Below are positions 50,885 through 59,712 of a stretch of 64,000 nucleotides of DNA, in pieces; the first letter of the stretch is position 1; the number at the start of each line of letters is the position of its first letter. A program made the translations under genes and the position numbers. This DNA is from Streptomyces eurocidicus (GTDB taxonomy: Bacteria > Actinomycetota > Actinomycetes > Streptomycetales > Streptomycetaceae). Location of the stretch: positions 310,001 to 374,000 of the forward strand of contig NZ_LGUI01000004.1 of NCBI RefSeq assembly GCF_002891295.1. Direction: 5' to 3'. A model generated the notes under the pieces. The model did no database searches, had not been told where the DNA came from, and was given only the letters and a program-made list of their open reading frames with translations.

Positions 50885-53176
50885 ATGTTGTCCGCTTCGC
50901 GCGGCACACGTCGGCGGAAGATACGCCGTCGCGCCGACATGCCCTTGCTCGGTGGCGCCCGGCCGCCGATAGCCGCGCTGCTGGCACTGCTGCTGGCCGT
51001 GGCCGGGGCGACGGCCCTCGTGCTGGGCGATCGCGACCACGCGGGCACCGACACGGCGATACTCGGCTCGCAGCAGCGGGTGGCCGAGGACGGCGCCCTG
51101 TCGCTGCGGGCCTCCCTCGACGAGAGCGTCACCGACCTCCAGCGCGCCGCGACCCTCTTCTCGGGCTCCCGGCCCGTGACGGCCGACACGGCCCTGGACA
51201 AGCTCGGCAAGGTCTACAACAAGTGGCGCGGCACCGCCGTCATCGACCCGGCCGACGGCACCCTCCTCGCCGCGCGCGGCGAGAACATCCCGCTCGCCTC
51301 CCTCCTCAAGGACGTCAAGGGCGCGCCGGAGGGCGACAAGGGCAAGGACGGCAAGCCGACCGCCCCCGCCCCGCAGCTGGTGCGGCTGCGCTCGGGCGAG
51401 ACCCGCATGCTGGTCACGGCCCCGCTGGGGGGCGGCGACCGGCCCCGGCTGCTCGTCGCCTCCGGCACCCTCAACGTCCCCGGCATCTCCACCGGCGAGA
51501 ACCGTTCCCTGCTGGTCGTCGACTCGGCCGGCACGGTGCTCGCCAGCGACGGGCCGCCGGTGGCGCGCACGTCCTGGGCCAAGCAGGCCGCCCGGACCGC
51601 GGCCTCCGACTTCACCAGGACCCCCGAGCCGGGCGGCCACCCGGGCGCCAGCGGCCACCTGATGGCCCGTACGGGCGGCGACGGCGACCGCCGTACGGCG
51701 GTGGGCTACGCGGCGGCCGGGCGCGCGCCCGGCGAGAACAGCCCCGCGGGCGGCCTCGGCCTCTCGGTGATCACGTCGGTGAAGGTCACCGGCGACCCCG
51801 CGGCCGTCCGCACACAGGCGTTCGGGCTGGTGGCGGCGGGCGTGCTGCTGGTCCTGGCCCTGGTCGTGACCTGGGTGCTGATGCGTACGGTCCAGCGGCC
51901 GCTGCTCCAGCTGTACCTGGAGAGCCGCAGGCTCGGCCGCGGCGAACTCGACCGGCCGGTCCGGCGCTTCCGGGGGCGCGAGCCCGCCCGGATCGGCGCC
52001 GCCCTGGAGAGCCTGCGCCGCCAGAGCCTCGGCGACCGCCCCACCCGCACCGGCCGGGCCCGGGGCGGCTTCGGCACCCGTGGCACGGTCATCGTCTGCG
52101 GGGTGCTGCTGCTCGCCTGGGCCGCGCCGCTCCTGCTGCTGCTCAACCGCGCGGGCGGCTCCGTGACCGTGCCCAAGCAGCTCGTCGAGGACCAGCGGCG
52201 GCGCACCGACACCGCCGCCGACCGGGTCCGCAAGGCGCTCAACGAGGGCTGGGCGGACGTCGCCTCCGTCGCGCAGATCGTCGGCGCGGGCCCGAAGGAG
52301 CCCGCGAAGGACGACAAGGAGGCCCGGCAGGAGGCCCAGGACGCCAAGGCCACGGCCAAGGACGCAGCCAAGGACGCCGCCGCCGACAGGACCGTCCTGG
52401 AGACGACCCTGCGCGAGCACCCCCGCTACCGCGCCGTCTACGTCCTCGACGGCGACGGCAAGGTCCTCGCCCGGGCCGGCGCCTCCCCCCGCCACCCGGC
52501 CGGGCGCAAGCCGTACCCGGACTCCGTCGCCCAGCTCAACACCTCCGGCAAGGAGCCGGCCGTCGCCGCGTACGCCGCGGTGCCGGACGGCGACGGCCGC
52601 ACCGTCGTCGGCGAGTACGACCCGCAGTTCCTCATCTCGATGGTCACCCGGCCGGGCCTCGGCCAGGTCTGGCTGGTCGACAAGAAGCACCGCGTCATCG
52701 CCGCCGACCGCCCGCACGGCTTCCGCGCCTTCGGCAAGCTGCCCGGCGGCCACCTCGACACCCTCGCCGCCAAGGCCCGCAAGGACAGCGACGGCAAGGC
52801 GGTCCTGCACCGCTCGGCCCGCTCCGCCTCCCTCGCGGCGGCCGCCCCGTTCACCGGCGGCGGCGCGGTCAAGGGGCTGGAGTGGCAGGTCGTCAGCGAG
52901 CAGCCGACGTCCTGGCTGAAGCTGCCCGAGTACACCGCCGAACGGCACACCATGCTCGCCGGCCTGCTGGGCGTGACCGCCGCCGTGGCCTGCCTGGGCT
53001 GGCTGCACATCATCGTCATCCGCCCGCTGCGCGCGCTCGCCGGCCAGGCGGAGGCGCTGGCCGCGGGCGACCGGAAGACCGTGCTGTTCCCGCAGCACCA
53101 CGACGAGGTCGGCGCCGTCGTCCGCAACCTGGAGCTGATCCGGCAGCGGCTGGCACGACCCTCCGGAAGGAACTGA
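50885..53176 (+). CDS. Multi-pass sensor-like membrane protein with HAMP-type linkers
   Basis: 763-residue protein, first gene of the pgsBC operon. It has four hydrophobic segments: IAALLALLLAVAGATALVLG, then GLVAAGVLLVLALVVTWVLM after a roughly 270-residue external domain, then VIVCGVLLLAWAAPLLLLL, then LAGLLGVTAAVACLGWLHII after a second external domain with RYRAVYVLDGDGKVLA (cache-like). HAMP-like segments follow segment 2 (TVQRPLLQLYLESRRLGRGELDR) and segment 4 (RPLRALAGQAEALAAGD). No kinase, cyclase or methyl-accepting domain is attached. The start follows AAAGGA. It could sense or couple export of the polymer made by PgsBC. Confidence 0.82.
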   Translation: MLSASRGTRRRKIRRRADMPLLGGARPPIAALLALLLAVAGATALVLGDRDHAGTDTAILGSQQRVAEDGALSLRASLDESVTDLQRAATLFSGSRPVTADTALDKLGKVYNKWRGTAVIDPADGTLLAARGENIPLASLLKDVKGAPEGDKGKDGKPTAPAPQLVRLRSGETRMLVTAPLGGGDRPRLLVASGTLNVPGISTGENRSLLVVDSAGTVLASDGPPVARTSWAKQAARTAASDFTRTPEPGGHPGASGHLMARTGGDGDRRTAVGYAAAGRAPGENSPAGGLGLSVITSVKVTGDPAAVRTQAFGLVAAGVLLVLALVVTWVLMRTVQRPLLQLYLESRRLGRGELDRPVRRFRGREPARIGAALESLRRQSLGDRPTRTGRARGGFGTRGTVIVCGVLLLAWAAPLLLLLNRAGGSVTVPKQLVEDQRRRTDTAADRVRKALNEGWADVASVAQIVGAGPKEPAKDDKEARQEAQDAKATAKDAAKDAAADRTVLETTLREHPRYRAVYVLDGDGKVLARAGASPRHPAGRKPYPDSVAQLNTSGKEPAVAAYAAVPDGDGRTVVGEYDPQFLISMVTRPGLGQVWLVDKKHRVIAADRPHGFRAFGKLPGGHLDTLAAKARKDSDGKAVLHRSARSASLAAAAPFTGGGAVKGLEWQVVSEQPTSWLKLPEYTAERHTMLAGLLGVTAAVACLGWLHIIVIRPLRALAGQAEALAAGDRKTVLFPQHHDEVGAVVRNLELIRQRLARPSGRN

Positions 53177-53179
53177 CCC

Positions 53180-54439
53180 GTGCTCTTCCTCTACACGGTC
53201 CTGGTGATCTGCTGTGCGATCGTGCTGGTCGCCGGGGTGATCGAGCAGCGCCGGCACTTCACCAACCTCGACCTGATCCCCACCCGGGTGCTGATCAACG
53301 GCATCCGGGGCAAGAGCTCCATCACCCGGCTGTGCGCGGGCGCGCTGCGCGGCGGCGGGCTGGTCACGGTCGCCAAGACCACCGGCACCGCGGCGCGCTT
53401 CATCCACCCGGACGCCACCGAGGAGCCGGTCTACCGCAAGTTCGGCATCGCCAACGTCGTCGAGCAGATCGGCATCGTGCGGCGCGCCGCCGCGTACCGC
53501 CCGCACGCCCTGGTGATCGAGTGCATGGCGGTGATGCCGGCGCTCCAGGAGGTCAACCAGACCAAGCTGATCCGCTCCACGATCGGTGTGCTGTGCAACG
53601 TCCGTGAGGACCACCTCGCCGAGATGGGCCCGACCCTGGACGACGTCGCCCGGTCGCTGAGCCGGTCCATGCCGCACGGCGGGATCTGTGTGACGGCCGA
53701 GGTCGACCGGCTGCACATCCTCCGGGAGGAGGCGGCCAAGCGGGACTGCCGGCTGATCGCGGTGGACCCGGAGACGGTCACCGACGCGGAGCTGCGCGGC
53801 TTCAGCTGGTTCACGTTCAAGGAGAACGTCGCCATCGCGCTGGCCGTGGCCGAGCTGCTGGGCGTCGGGCGCGAGACCGCGCTGCGGGGGATGTACGACG
53901 CGCCGCCGGACCCCGGTGTGCTGTCCGTGGAGCGCTACCGCACCCCCGAGGGCGTGCCGTTCCGCTTCGCCAACGTCTTCGCGGCCAACGACCCCGAGTC
54001 GACGCTGATGAACGTCGAGCAGCTGCTGAGCCTCGGCGCGATCGAGCGGCCGCTGCACGTCCTGATCAACTGCCGTCCCGACCGCGTCGAGCGCAACGGG
54101 CAGATGGGCGAGATCGTCCCCCGGCTGGCCCCGGACACGGTCTTCCTCATCGGCCACCCCACCAAGAGCGCCGCCGACGCGATCCCCGACGGGTGGCGCG
54201 ACCGCGTCGTCGACCTCGGCGGCGACCGCCGCGACCCGGCCGAACTGGAGCGCGAGATCCTGGGCCGGCTCGGCCCGGGCGCCTCGCTGGTCGCCATCGG
54301 CAACATCCACGGCCAGGGCGAGCTGCTGCTGGAACGGCTGGCCGAGCTGCCGGCGGACGAGCCGGCGCAGGCCGAAGAGCCGGAGCAGCCCCCCGTGTAT
54401 GTCCCGACCTACATAGAGCACACAGGAGACTTCCGTTGA
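53180..54439 (+). CDS. pgsB: Poly-gamma-glutamate synthase PgsB/CapB
   Basis: Mur-ligase-like ATP-dependent amide ligase that extends gamma-linked glutamate chains, 419 residues. An N-terminal membrane anchor (YTVLVICCAIVLVAGVI) precedes the ATP loop NGIRGKSSITR at residues 40-49. AKTTGTAARFIHPDA, ECMAVMPALQ and NVREDHLAEMGP match CapB. It starts 3 bases after the HAMP gene and overlaps pgsC by 4 bases. No pgsA or capA homologue is in the window, so the product could be a shorter or differently exported polymer. Confidence 0.92.
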   Translation: MLFLYTVLVICCAIVLVAGVIEQRRHFTNLDLIPTRVLINGIRGKSSITRLCAGALRGGGLVTVAKTTGTAARFIHPDATEEPVYRKFGIANVVEQIGIVRRAAAYRPHALVIECMAVMPALQEVNQTKLIRSTIGVLCNVREDHLAEMGPTLDDVARSLSRSMPHGGICVTAEVDRLHILREEAAKRDCRLIAVDPETVTDAELRGFSWFTFKENVAIALAVAELLGVGRETALRGMYDAPPDPGVLSVERYRTPEGVPFRFANVFAANDPESTLMNVEQLLSLGAIERPLHVLINCRPDRVERNGQMGEIVPRLAPDTVFLIGHPTKSAADAIPDGWRDRVVDLGGDRRDPAELEREILGRLGPGASLVAIGNIHGQGELLLERLAELPADEPAQAEEPEQPPVYVPTYIEHTGDFR

Positions 54440-54918
54440 TCCCCGCCGTCCTCACCCCGGAGATCGCCGCCATCGGGATCGCCCTGGGTCTGCTGTTCTC
54501 GCTGGTCTGCTATCTGACGACCAATCTCTCCCCCGGCGGCATGATCACCCCCGGCTGGCTGGCCCTCACCCTGGTCGAGGACCTCCAGCGCGCGGCCATG
54601 GTCGTCGGCATCACCGTGCTGACGTACCTGTCGACGCTGCTGCTCCAGCGGTACGTGATCCTCTACGGCAAGCGGCTGTTCGCCGCGGTCGTGCTCACCG
54701 GCGTGGTGCTCCAGGCGACCCTGCACATCATCCTCCAGCAGCAGTTCCCGCTGATGTACGCCAACCAGACCCTCGGCTTCATCGTCCCGGGACTGATCGC
54801 CTATCAGCTGGTCCGCCAGCCGAAGGGCGCGACGCTGCTGGCCACGGGCACGGTCTCGCTGGCCAACTACGTCGTCCTCACCGCCGGCATCCTGCTCGGC
54901 TTCATGCCGACCGCCTGA
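54436..54918 (+). CDS. pgsC: Poly-gamma-glutamate biosynthesis protein PgsC/CapC
   Basis: 160-residue membrane partner of PgsB. It has about five hydrophobic segments, beginning IAAIGIALGLLFSLVCYLTT. The conserved block NLSPGGMITPGWLAL is typical of CapC. TTG 54436 overlaps the pgsB TGA and is preceded by AGGAGA. The 38-base gap to the NlpC/P60 gene suggests one operon. Confidence 0.92.
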   Translation: MIPAVLTPEIAAIGIALGLLFSLVCYLTTNLSPGGMITPGWLALTLVEDLQRAAMVVGITVLTYLSTLLLQRYVILYGKRLFAAVVLTGVVLQATLHIILQQQFPLMYANQTLGFIVPGLIAYQLVRQPKGATLLATGTVSLANYVVLTAGILLGFMPTA

Positions 54919-54956
54919 CCCGTCCGACCCTCCTTACCCTCACGGAGCGCCGCCTG

Positions 54957-56039
54957 ATGAGCCCGAAGACCAAGGCCCGCAAGAAGCAGAGCCTGACCGG
55001 CCGCCGCGCGGTGCACGCGCTGGTCGTGACCGGTCTGCTCGGTGCCAGCGCGTACCTCACCGTGGAGCTGCGGGACCAGCGGCCGGAGGCCGCGCCGCCG
55101 GTGCGGTCCGTGAGCGGCTCCGGCCCCACCACGGGCGCCAAGGCCGCGACCGGCGAACGGCGCTTCGAGCGGCTCGCCAACCCGGCCCGTACGGTCGTCC
55201 GGGCCGGCGACGGCGCGGTGCTGGCCACCTTCACCGACGGCGCCCGCACCGCGGTCCTCACCGGCCCCAGCCGTACCTTCACCGAGCCGAAGTACACCTC
55301 GGCGAAGGTGACCACGGACAGCTGGGTGCGGCTGCTGCCGCAGCAGTGGAAGGAGGGCTCGGAGAAGGCCGCCTGGTTCACCGAGTGGTTCGGGAAGTCC
55401 CTGGGCAGCAAGGACCCCGACATCTTCGCCTTCTCCATGGAATACCTGGAGGGCGCCCCGCAGAAGAAGGACGCGCAGGGGCTCGTGTACGCGGGCGACG
55501 CCCAGTTCGGCCCGCTCAACCCGGGCGGTTCGGAGGCGGGCGACATGCGCCTGGAGGAGTCGGACTTCTACGACTACCTGGGCATCCCGTACACCTTCCG
55601 GGACGGCACCGTGGAGCACCCCGAGGCCAAGCGGCTGCGGGCCATGGACTGCTCGGGCTTCGTGCGCACGGTCTTCGGCTTCCGCGCCCGCTACCCCCTG
55701 ATGGGCAAGGACGTGAAGGGCGACGGCCTGCCGCGCACCGCCAACGGCATGGCCCGCCTCTCCCCCGGCGTCCCGGTCCTGGAGCTGACGGGCAAGCGCC
55801 CCGCGGCCACCGACCGGCTCCAGCCGGGCGACCTCGTCTTCTTCGACATCGACCGCCGCACCGGCGACCGGCTGGACCACGTCGGCATCTACATGGGCCT
55901 GGACACGGACGGCAAGCCGCGCTTCATCTCCAGCCGCGAGGAGGCCAACGGCCCGACGTTCGGCGACAAGGGCGGCACGGCCCGGCTGGACGGCAACGGC
56001 TTCTACGCCACGGGGCTGCGCAGCGCGAAGCGGCTGTGA
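54957..56039 (+). CDS. NlpC/P60-family hydrolase with membrane anchor
   Basis: Cysteine peptidase, 360 residues, last gene of the pgsBC operon. An N-terminal signal-anchor (ALVVTGLLGASAYLTVEL) follows a basic tail. The catalytic Cys232 is in AMDCSGFVRTVFG and His308 in LDHVGIYMG; RFISSREEANGPTFG follows. Between them is a long insert with ELTGKRPAATDRLQPGDLVFF. NlpC/P60 enzymes cleave gamma-D-Glu bonds in peptidoglycan. In a gamma-glutamate operon it could cut or release the polymer, a role similar to PgdS; this is an inference from context. Confidence 0.9.
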   Translation: MSPKTKARKKQSLTGRRAVHALVVTGLLGASAYLTVELRDQRPEAAPPVRSVSGSGPTTGAKAATGERRFERLANPARTVVRAGDGAVLATFTDGARTAVLTGPSRTFTEPKYTSAKVTTDSWVRLLPQQWKEGSEKAAWFTEWFGKSLGSKDPDIFAFSMEYLEGAPQKKDAQGLVYAGDAQFGPLNPGGSEAGDMRLEESDFYDYLGIPYTFRDGTVEHPEAKRLRAMDCSGFVRTVFGFRARYPLMGKDVKGDGLPRTANGMARLSPGVPVLELTGKRPAATDRLQPGDLVFFDIDRRTGDRLDHVGIYMGLDTDGKPRFISSREEANGPTFGDKGGTARLDGNGFYATGLRSAKRL

Positions 56040-56109
56040 CGGTGGAGGGCCGGGCCTGCCGCTGCCCGTGGCCGGGGGCTGGCTGACGGGTGCTTTCCGC
56101 GCCGCCGCG

Positions 56110-56145
56110 CGGTGTCCTCGAACGCCGGACGGGCTGATTCGGCCC
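56110..56145. terminator. Hairpin downstream of the pgs operon, dispersed-element fragment
   Basis: GGACGGGC-tgattcg-GCCCGTCC forms a stem, preceded by TCCTCGAACGCC as in the element at 21544. It is placed as the terminator of the HAMP-pgsBC-NlpC operon. Confidence 0.7.
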
Positions 56146-56235
56146 GTCCGGGGGCACATCCGGGGGCACCCCCAGCGGTAGCTCGGGGAGGTGGCCGGGA
56201 GAGCTTGAGGACCGGAGCCCGGGGCGGAGCCCCGG

Positions 56236-56365
56236 GAGGGCAGGGCGCCGGGAGAGCAGGGCGCCGGGAGAGCAAGGCGCCAGGAGAGCAAGGCGCCAGG
56301 AGAGCAAGGCGCCAGGAGAGCAAGGCGCCAGGAAGCAAGGCGCCAGGAAGCAAGGCGCCAGGAGA
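56236..56365. repeat. 15-16 bp tandem repeat, about eight copies
   Basis: Units of AGGAGAGCAAGGCGCC (16 bases), with two 15-base variants AGGAAGCAAGGCGCC and two early GGGCGCC variants. Each contains the palindrome GGCGCC. It lies in the gap before the stop codon of the minus-strand gene at 56381. Confidence 0.85.
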
Positions 56366-56380
56366 GCGGCGCGCCGGACC

Positions 56381-57475
56381 TCAGATCCGCTCCCAGTCCC
56401 CCAGCGCCAGACCGGCTTCGGACGTCCGCTGGCGCGCCACCCGCAGGTGGCCGTCCATGCCGAGCACCGCCACGACCACCCGTCCCCGGGCGTCCCGCGC
56501 CAGCGCCGGCGCGCCCGCGAATTCCTCGCCCGTCTCCGACCAGACCGGCTCCACCGTCTCGTCCCCGCTGGGGAACGCGGCCACCGCGGGCAGCCCGGAG
56601 GGGGCGCGCTGGGCCAGGACCGTGCAGTCGTGGCCGTCGAGGACCGTACGGAGCACGGCGACGGGCCCGCTGCCGATCGTCCCCAGGGAGACGCTCTCGG
56701 GTTCGGCGTCCTCCGCGGCCGCTTCCTCCGCCGCCTCGGGCGGCAGGACCCGCAGCGAGGAGTCGCCGTCCTCCCGCCAGAAGTGGGTGATCCGGTCGTC
56801 GCCGGTCGGGGCGGACGTCGAGGAGGCCGCGGCGGGCTTGCCCGGGACGTTGCGGATACGCCGGAACGGGCCGCCCGGCTGCTCCTGCCGCCAGCGCAGC
56901 ACGAACTCGGCCGCCGGGGCCAGGAGTTCGACCCGCCCGCCGGCCGTGACACCGGCCGAGAGGCTGTCCAGGACGTGACTGCCCTTCATGTCCTGCCAGG
57001 GGCCCCAGATCCCGCGCGCGTCCTGGCGCCGGCCGCACACCCCGCCGCCGGAGTTGCGCACGAAGACGTTGAGGCCGTGCCGGTCCACGGCGGCGGCGGG
57101 CACGCCGATCTGCTCGGCGCGCTGCCGGTCCGGGCCGTGCGGGGTGCCCAGCGACCGCCAGTTGGTGGGCTGCCGGCCGGGCTGGAACTGCGTCGCGTAG
57201 ACCACCTCGGTCTCGGTCCGCTCGCCCTCGTCGCCCGGGACGACGCGCTTGCGCACGCCGACCAGCGAGACGTAGCCCTGGGCGCTCCGCGCTATGGAGA
57301 GGTAGGGCTCCAGGCCGGGGACCGGCAGCAGCTCCGGGCCGGACCACTCGGGGCCGCCCGGCCGGGTCTCGGTCCAGCGCACGACACCGCCCTCGGTCGG
57401 CGCGTAGGCCGTCAGCCGGCCGTCACCGCCCCGCAGTAGCCAGCCGGTGACCGGGGTGGCCGTACGCACTGCCAT
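56381..57475 (-). CDS. Predicted beta-propeller-like protein of unknown function
   Basis: 364-residue soluble protein with no signal peptide, starting ATG 57475. The sequence consists of short strand-like blocks with Trp and Gly (TGWLLRGGDGRLTAYAP, then VRWTETRPGGPEWSGP, WGPWQDMKGSHVLDSL, FVLRWRQEQPGGPFRRI and FWREDGDSSLRV). This pattern of about six repeats of 45-60 residues fits a propeller such as the PLL-like family. No catalytic motif is seen. It is divergent from the PIN/NYN-like gene across a region with a strong palindrome. Confidence 0.7.
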   Translation of the reverse strand: MAVRTATPVTGWLLRGGDGRLTAYAPTEGGVVRWTETRPGGPEWSGPELLPVPGLEPYLSIARSAQGYVSLVGVRKRVVPGDEGERTETEVVYATQFQPGRQPTNWRSLGTPHGPDRQRAEQIGVPAAAVDRHGLNVFVRNSGGGVCGRRQDARGIWGPWQDMKGSHVLDSLSAGVTAGGRVELLAPAAEFVLRWRQEQPGGPFRRIRNVPGKPAAASSTSAPTGDDRITHFWREDGDSSLRVLPPEAAEEAAAEDAEPESVSLGTIGSGPVAVLRTVLDGHDCTVLAQRAPSGLPAVAAFPSGDETVEPVWSETGEEFAGAPALARDARGRVVVAVLGMDGHLRVARQRTSEAGLALGDWERI

Positions 57476-57531
57476 GACTCGCTGCCAGCCTTTCTCGCAC
57501 GCGGGTCCCGCGCGCTCCGCGCGAGACCCGT

Positions 57532-57548
57532 TTGTCGACCCTCGACAA
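57532..57548. promoter_or_regulatory. Perfect palindrome TTGTCGA-N3-TCGACAA
   Basis: 7-base arms around CCC lie in the 129-base divergent region between the propeller-like gene and the PIN/NYN-like gene, 57 bases from either start. A CGGGTC-CGCGCG hairpin with a single mismatch lies next to it at 57502-57530. It looks like a shared operator; no regulator is in the window. Confidence 0.65.
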
Positions 57549-57604
57549 TAACATCGTGGGTACCCGGGAACTTCCGTGCGTGCCGGGCGTGCGAGGCTGT
57601 GGGA

Positions 57605-57979
57605 ATGACCGCACTGCTTGTCGTGGATGCCGCGAATGTCGTCGGTTCGGTGCCCGACGGATGGTGGCGCGACCGCCGGGGCGCCGCCGAGCGGCTGCGG
57701 GACCGGCTGGCCGCCGACGCGGCGGCCGGCGGCCCGGCGCTGCCCGTGGAGGCGGCGGAGGTGGTGCTGGTGGTCGAGGGCGCCGCGCGTGGCGTGGCGT
57801 CCGTGCCGGGCGTGCGGGTCGAGGCCGCCGGCGGCAGTGGCGACGACCGGATCGTGGAACTGGTGGCGGCGCGGGACCCGGGCCGGCGCTGTGTGGTGGT
57901 CACCGCGGACCGCGAGCTGCGGGAGCGCGTCCGCGCCCTGGGCGCGGAGGTCCTGGGGCCGAGGTCGGTACGCCGGTGA
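57605..57979 (+). CDS. Small PIN/NYN-like nuclease-fold protein
   Basis: 124-residue protein. The N-terminal strand ends LLVVDAANVVGS with the first acidic residue. GGSGDDRIVELVA gives a second acidic cluster and VVVTADRELRERVRALG the third, as in the NYN/PIN superfamily. This order is consistent with an RNase, though no partner antitoxin gene is present. An older annotation as NTP pyrophosphohydrolase is possible but not supported by a MazG or Nudix motif. It is convergent with the GT39 gene. Confidence 0.75.
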   Translation: MTALLVVDAANVVGSVPDGWWRDRRGAAERLRDRLAADAAAGGPALPVEAAEVVLVVEGAARGVASVPGVRVEAAGGSGDDRIVELVAARDPGRRCVVVTADRELRERVRALGAEVLGPRSVRR

Positions 57980-58042
57980 TCCCGCGCGGGGCCTGACGGC
58001 CGCCGTACCGGGAATCGCGGGCCGGTGGCCCCCCGTACCGGC

Positions 58043-59590
58043 CTACCGCGCCGGCCGCGGGACCGGCCCCGCGCCGGAGGCGGCCTCCCGGCCCCGCCAC
58101 GCGTACAGCACCGCTCCGTCCACCGCCCCCACCCGCTCGTACGACCGCGTCAGCGCCGCCCGCAGCGACGGCAGCCGCCCCGGCGCGTACGGCTTGCCGC
58201 GCGAGTCGTCGACGACGAGCTCCGGTGGCCGGTCGGCCAGCTCGCGGCGGAAGACCGGCCAGGAGCCGGGCACCCCGTACGCCTCGCCGACCCGGGAAGG
58301 GCCGCGCCCGCCGCTGTAGTTGGTGAGCAGCCCGGCCGTCAGGAAGCGCCCCGCGGGGCGGCGGTCGGCCAGCCAGTACTGCTCGGGGTGCATGCCCCAG
58401 AACAGGACGCGGGCGGCCGGCCGGGTGCGCTCGCGGACGGCCCGGGCGACCTTCAGGGAGTGCGGCAGGTCGGGCGGGTCGTCGGCGAGCCCCCAGCCCA
58501 GGAAGTACCCGCAGGAGAGGACGGACAGGCCCACGGCGGTCCGCAGCACCCGCCGGGGCAGCGAGCACAGCGCGGAGGCGGCGAGCAGGGCGAGCGGCGG
58601 GATCAGCTGGAGGTAGTAGTGCCCGAAGAAGTGGAAGCCGGTGGTGACGGCCACGCCGGAGGCGGCGAGCCATACCCACAGCTCGGGCGGGGCGGCGCGG
58701 CGGCGGGCGAGGACCAGGGCGCCGACCGGGACGAGCAGGCCCGCGCAGCCGGCCGCGGCGACGGAGGCGCCCGCGGCCGCCCGGTCGACGGCGAGCGGCA
58801 CCGAGCCGGCCACCGACGCGTAGGTGCCCGAACCGGTCACCGACCAGAACAGCAGCCGGGCGGGCCCGGTGAGCCAGGCGACGGCGGCCACCGGCAGGAC
58901 GGCGCCGAGGGCCAGGGCCGCGGCGCCCGTCGCGCGCCCGCGCCCGCGCCCGGTCCAGAGCAGCAGGAGTACGGGCGCGAGGACCGCTCCCCCGGTCTGC
59001 TTGGTGAGCATGGCGCCCGCCACCGCCAGCCCGGCCGCGCCCCAGCGGGACCGGTCGGCGCACCACACGGCGGCCGCCGTCCACGGCACCATGAAGACCT
59101 CGAAGCAGGCCGCCTGGGCGTCCTCGGGGGCGAGGCAGACGGAGGCCAGGAGGTAGAGCGACCCGGCGGTGCGACCGGCCCGCTCGCCCCAGCGGCGCCG
59201 GGCCAGGGAGGCCAGCAGCACGGCGGTCAGCAGCTGGGCGAGGACCGCGAGGGCCTTGACCGGCAGCAGCGAGCCGTCGCCGAAGAGCGCGAAGCACAGC
59301 TCGTACAGCCAGGGCAGCACGGGCGGCTTGCGGTCGACGACGGTGCGGTAGAGCACGGCGCCCTGGCCGAGCATCCGGGCCTCGGTGGCGAGGAAGCCCT
59401 CGTCGGGGTTCCACAGGGGGCGGGCGAAGGACGGCAGCCGGGTGAGGAGGGCGAGACAGGCCAGCGCGGGCAGCAGGCGGCGCCAGAACCGGCCGCGGCC
59501 CGGGGGCACGGCGGGCCCGTGCTCGTAGGGGGGCCGCGCGTGCGGGACGGGGGTGCCGGCCGGTACGGCTGCGCGCTGTGCGACGGGCAT
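58043..59590 (-). CDS. Membrane glycosyltransferase, GT39/ArnT-like
   Basis: 515-residue polytopic protein. The N-terminus has LWNPDEGFLATEARML, with the Asp-Glu pair that is the catalytic/metal motif of GT-C enzymes. About ten membrane segments follow, and RKPPVLPWLYEL resembles the loop after the first segment in related enzymes. The C-terminal domain is soluble (VLFWGMHPEQYWLADRR, LVVDDSRGKPY). It probably transfers a sugar from a polyprenyl phosphate donor to an exported target. ATG 59590 has TAGGTT 7 bases upstream and no ribosome site, suggesting a leaderless transcript. Confidence 0.88.
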   Translation of the reverse strand: MPVAQRAAVPAGTPVPHARPPYEHGPAVPPGRGRFWRRLLPALACLALLTRLPSFARPLWNPDEGFLATEARMLGQGAVLYRTVVDRKPPVLPWLYELCFALFGDGSLLPVKALAVLAQLLTAVLLASLARRRWGERAGRTAGSLYLLASVCLAPEDAQAACFEVFMVPWTAAAVWCADRSRWGAAGLAVAGAMLTKQTGGAVLAPVLLLLWTGRGRGRATGAAALALGAVLPVAAVAWLTGPARLLFWSVTGSGTYASVAGSVPLAVDRAAAGASVAAAGCAGLLVPVGALVLARRRAAPPELWVWLAASGVAVTTGFHFFGHYYLQLIPPLALLAASALCSLPRRVLRTAVGLSVLSCGYFLGWGLADDPPDLPHSLKVARAVRERTRPAARVLFWGMHPEQYWLADRRPAGRFLTAGLLTNYSGGRGPSRVGEAYGVPGSWPVFRRELADRPPELVVDDSRGKPYAPGRLPSLRAALTRSYERVGAVDGAVLYAWRGREAASGAGPVPRPAR

Positions 59591-59667
59591 GCAGGTCAAC
59601 CTAGGGTGGTGCGTCCTCGGGCGGCGGTCCGCGGTCTCCCCCGGGGCCGGGGTACGGCCGGGAGGTG

Positions 59668-59704
59668 CCGCCGGGCGGGCGCCGCTTCAGGGCCCGCCCG
59701 GCGG
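59668..59704. terminator. 13-bp perfect stem after the permease gene
   Basis: CCGCCGGGCGGGC and its complement around an 11-base loop lie directly after the permease stop codon (minus strand reading). Confidence 0.85.
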
Positions 59705-59712
59705 TGGGACCG

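Noticed and set aside
50804..54421. 1205-residue minus-strand open frame across the HAMP and pgsB genes
   Set aside because: Composition is that of an antisense shadow; the plus-strand genes have clear motifs and ribosome sites.
56236..56365. Repetitive Ala/Pro/Cys/Leu-rich open frames across the 16-bp array
   Set aside because: They are products of the repeat read in any frame; no start site or conserved domain supports a gene.
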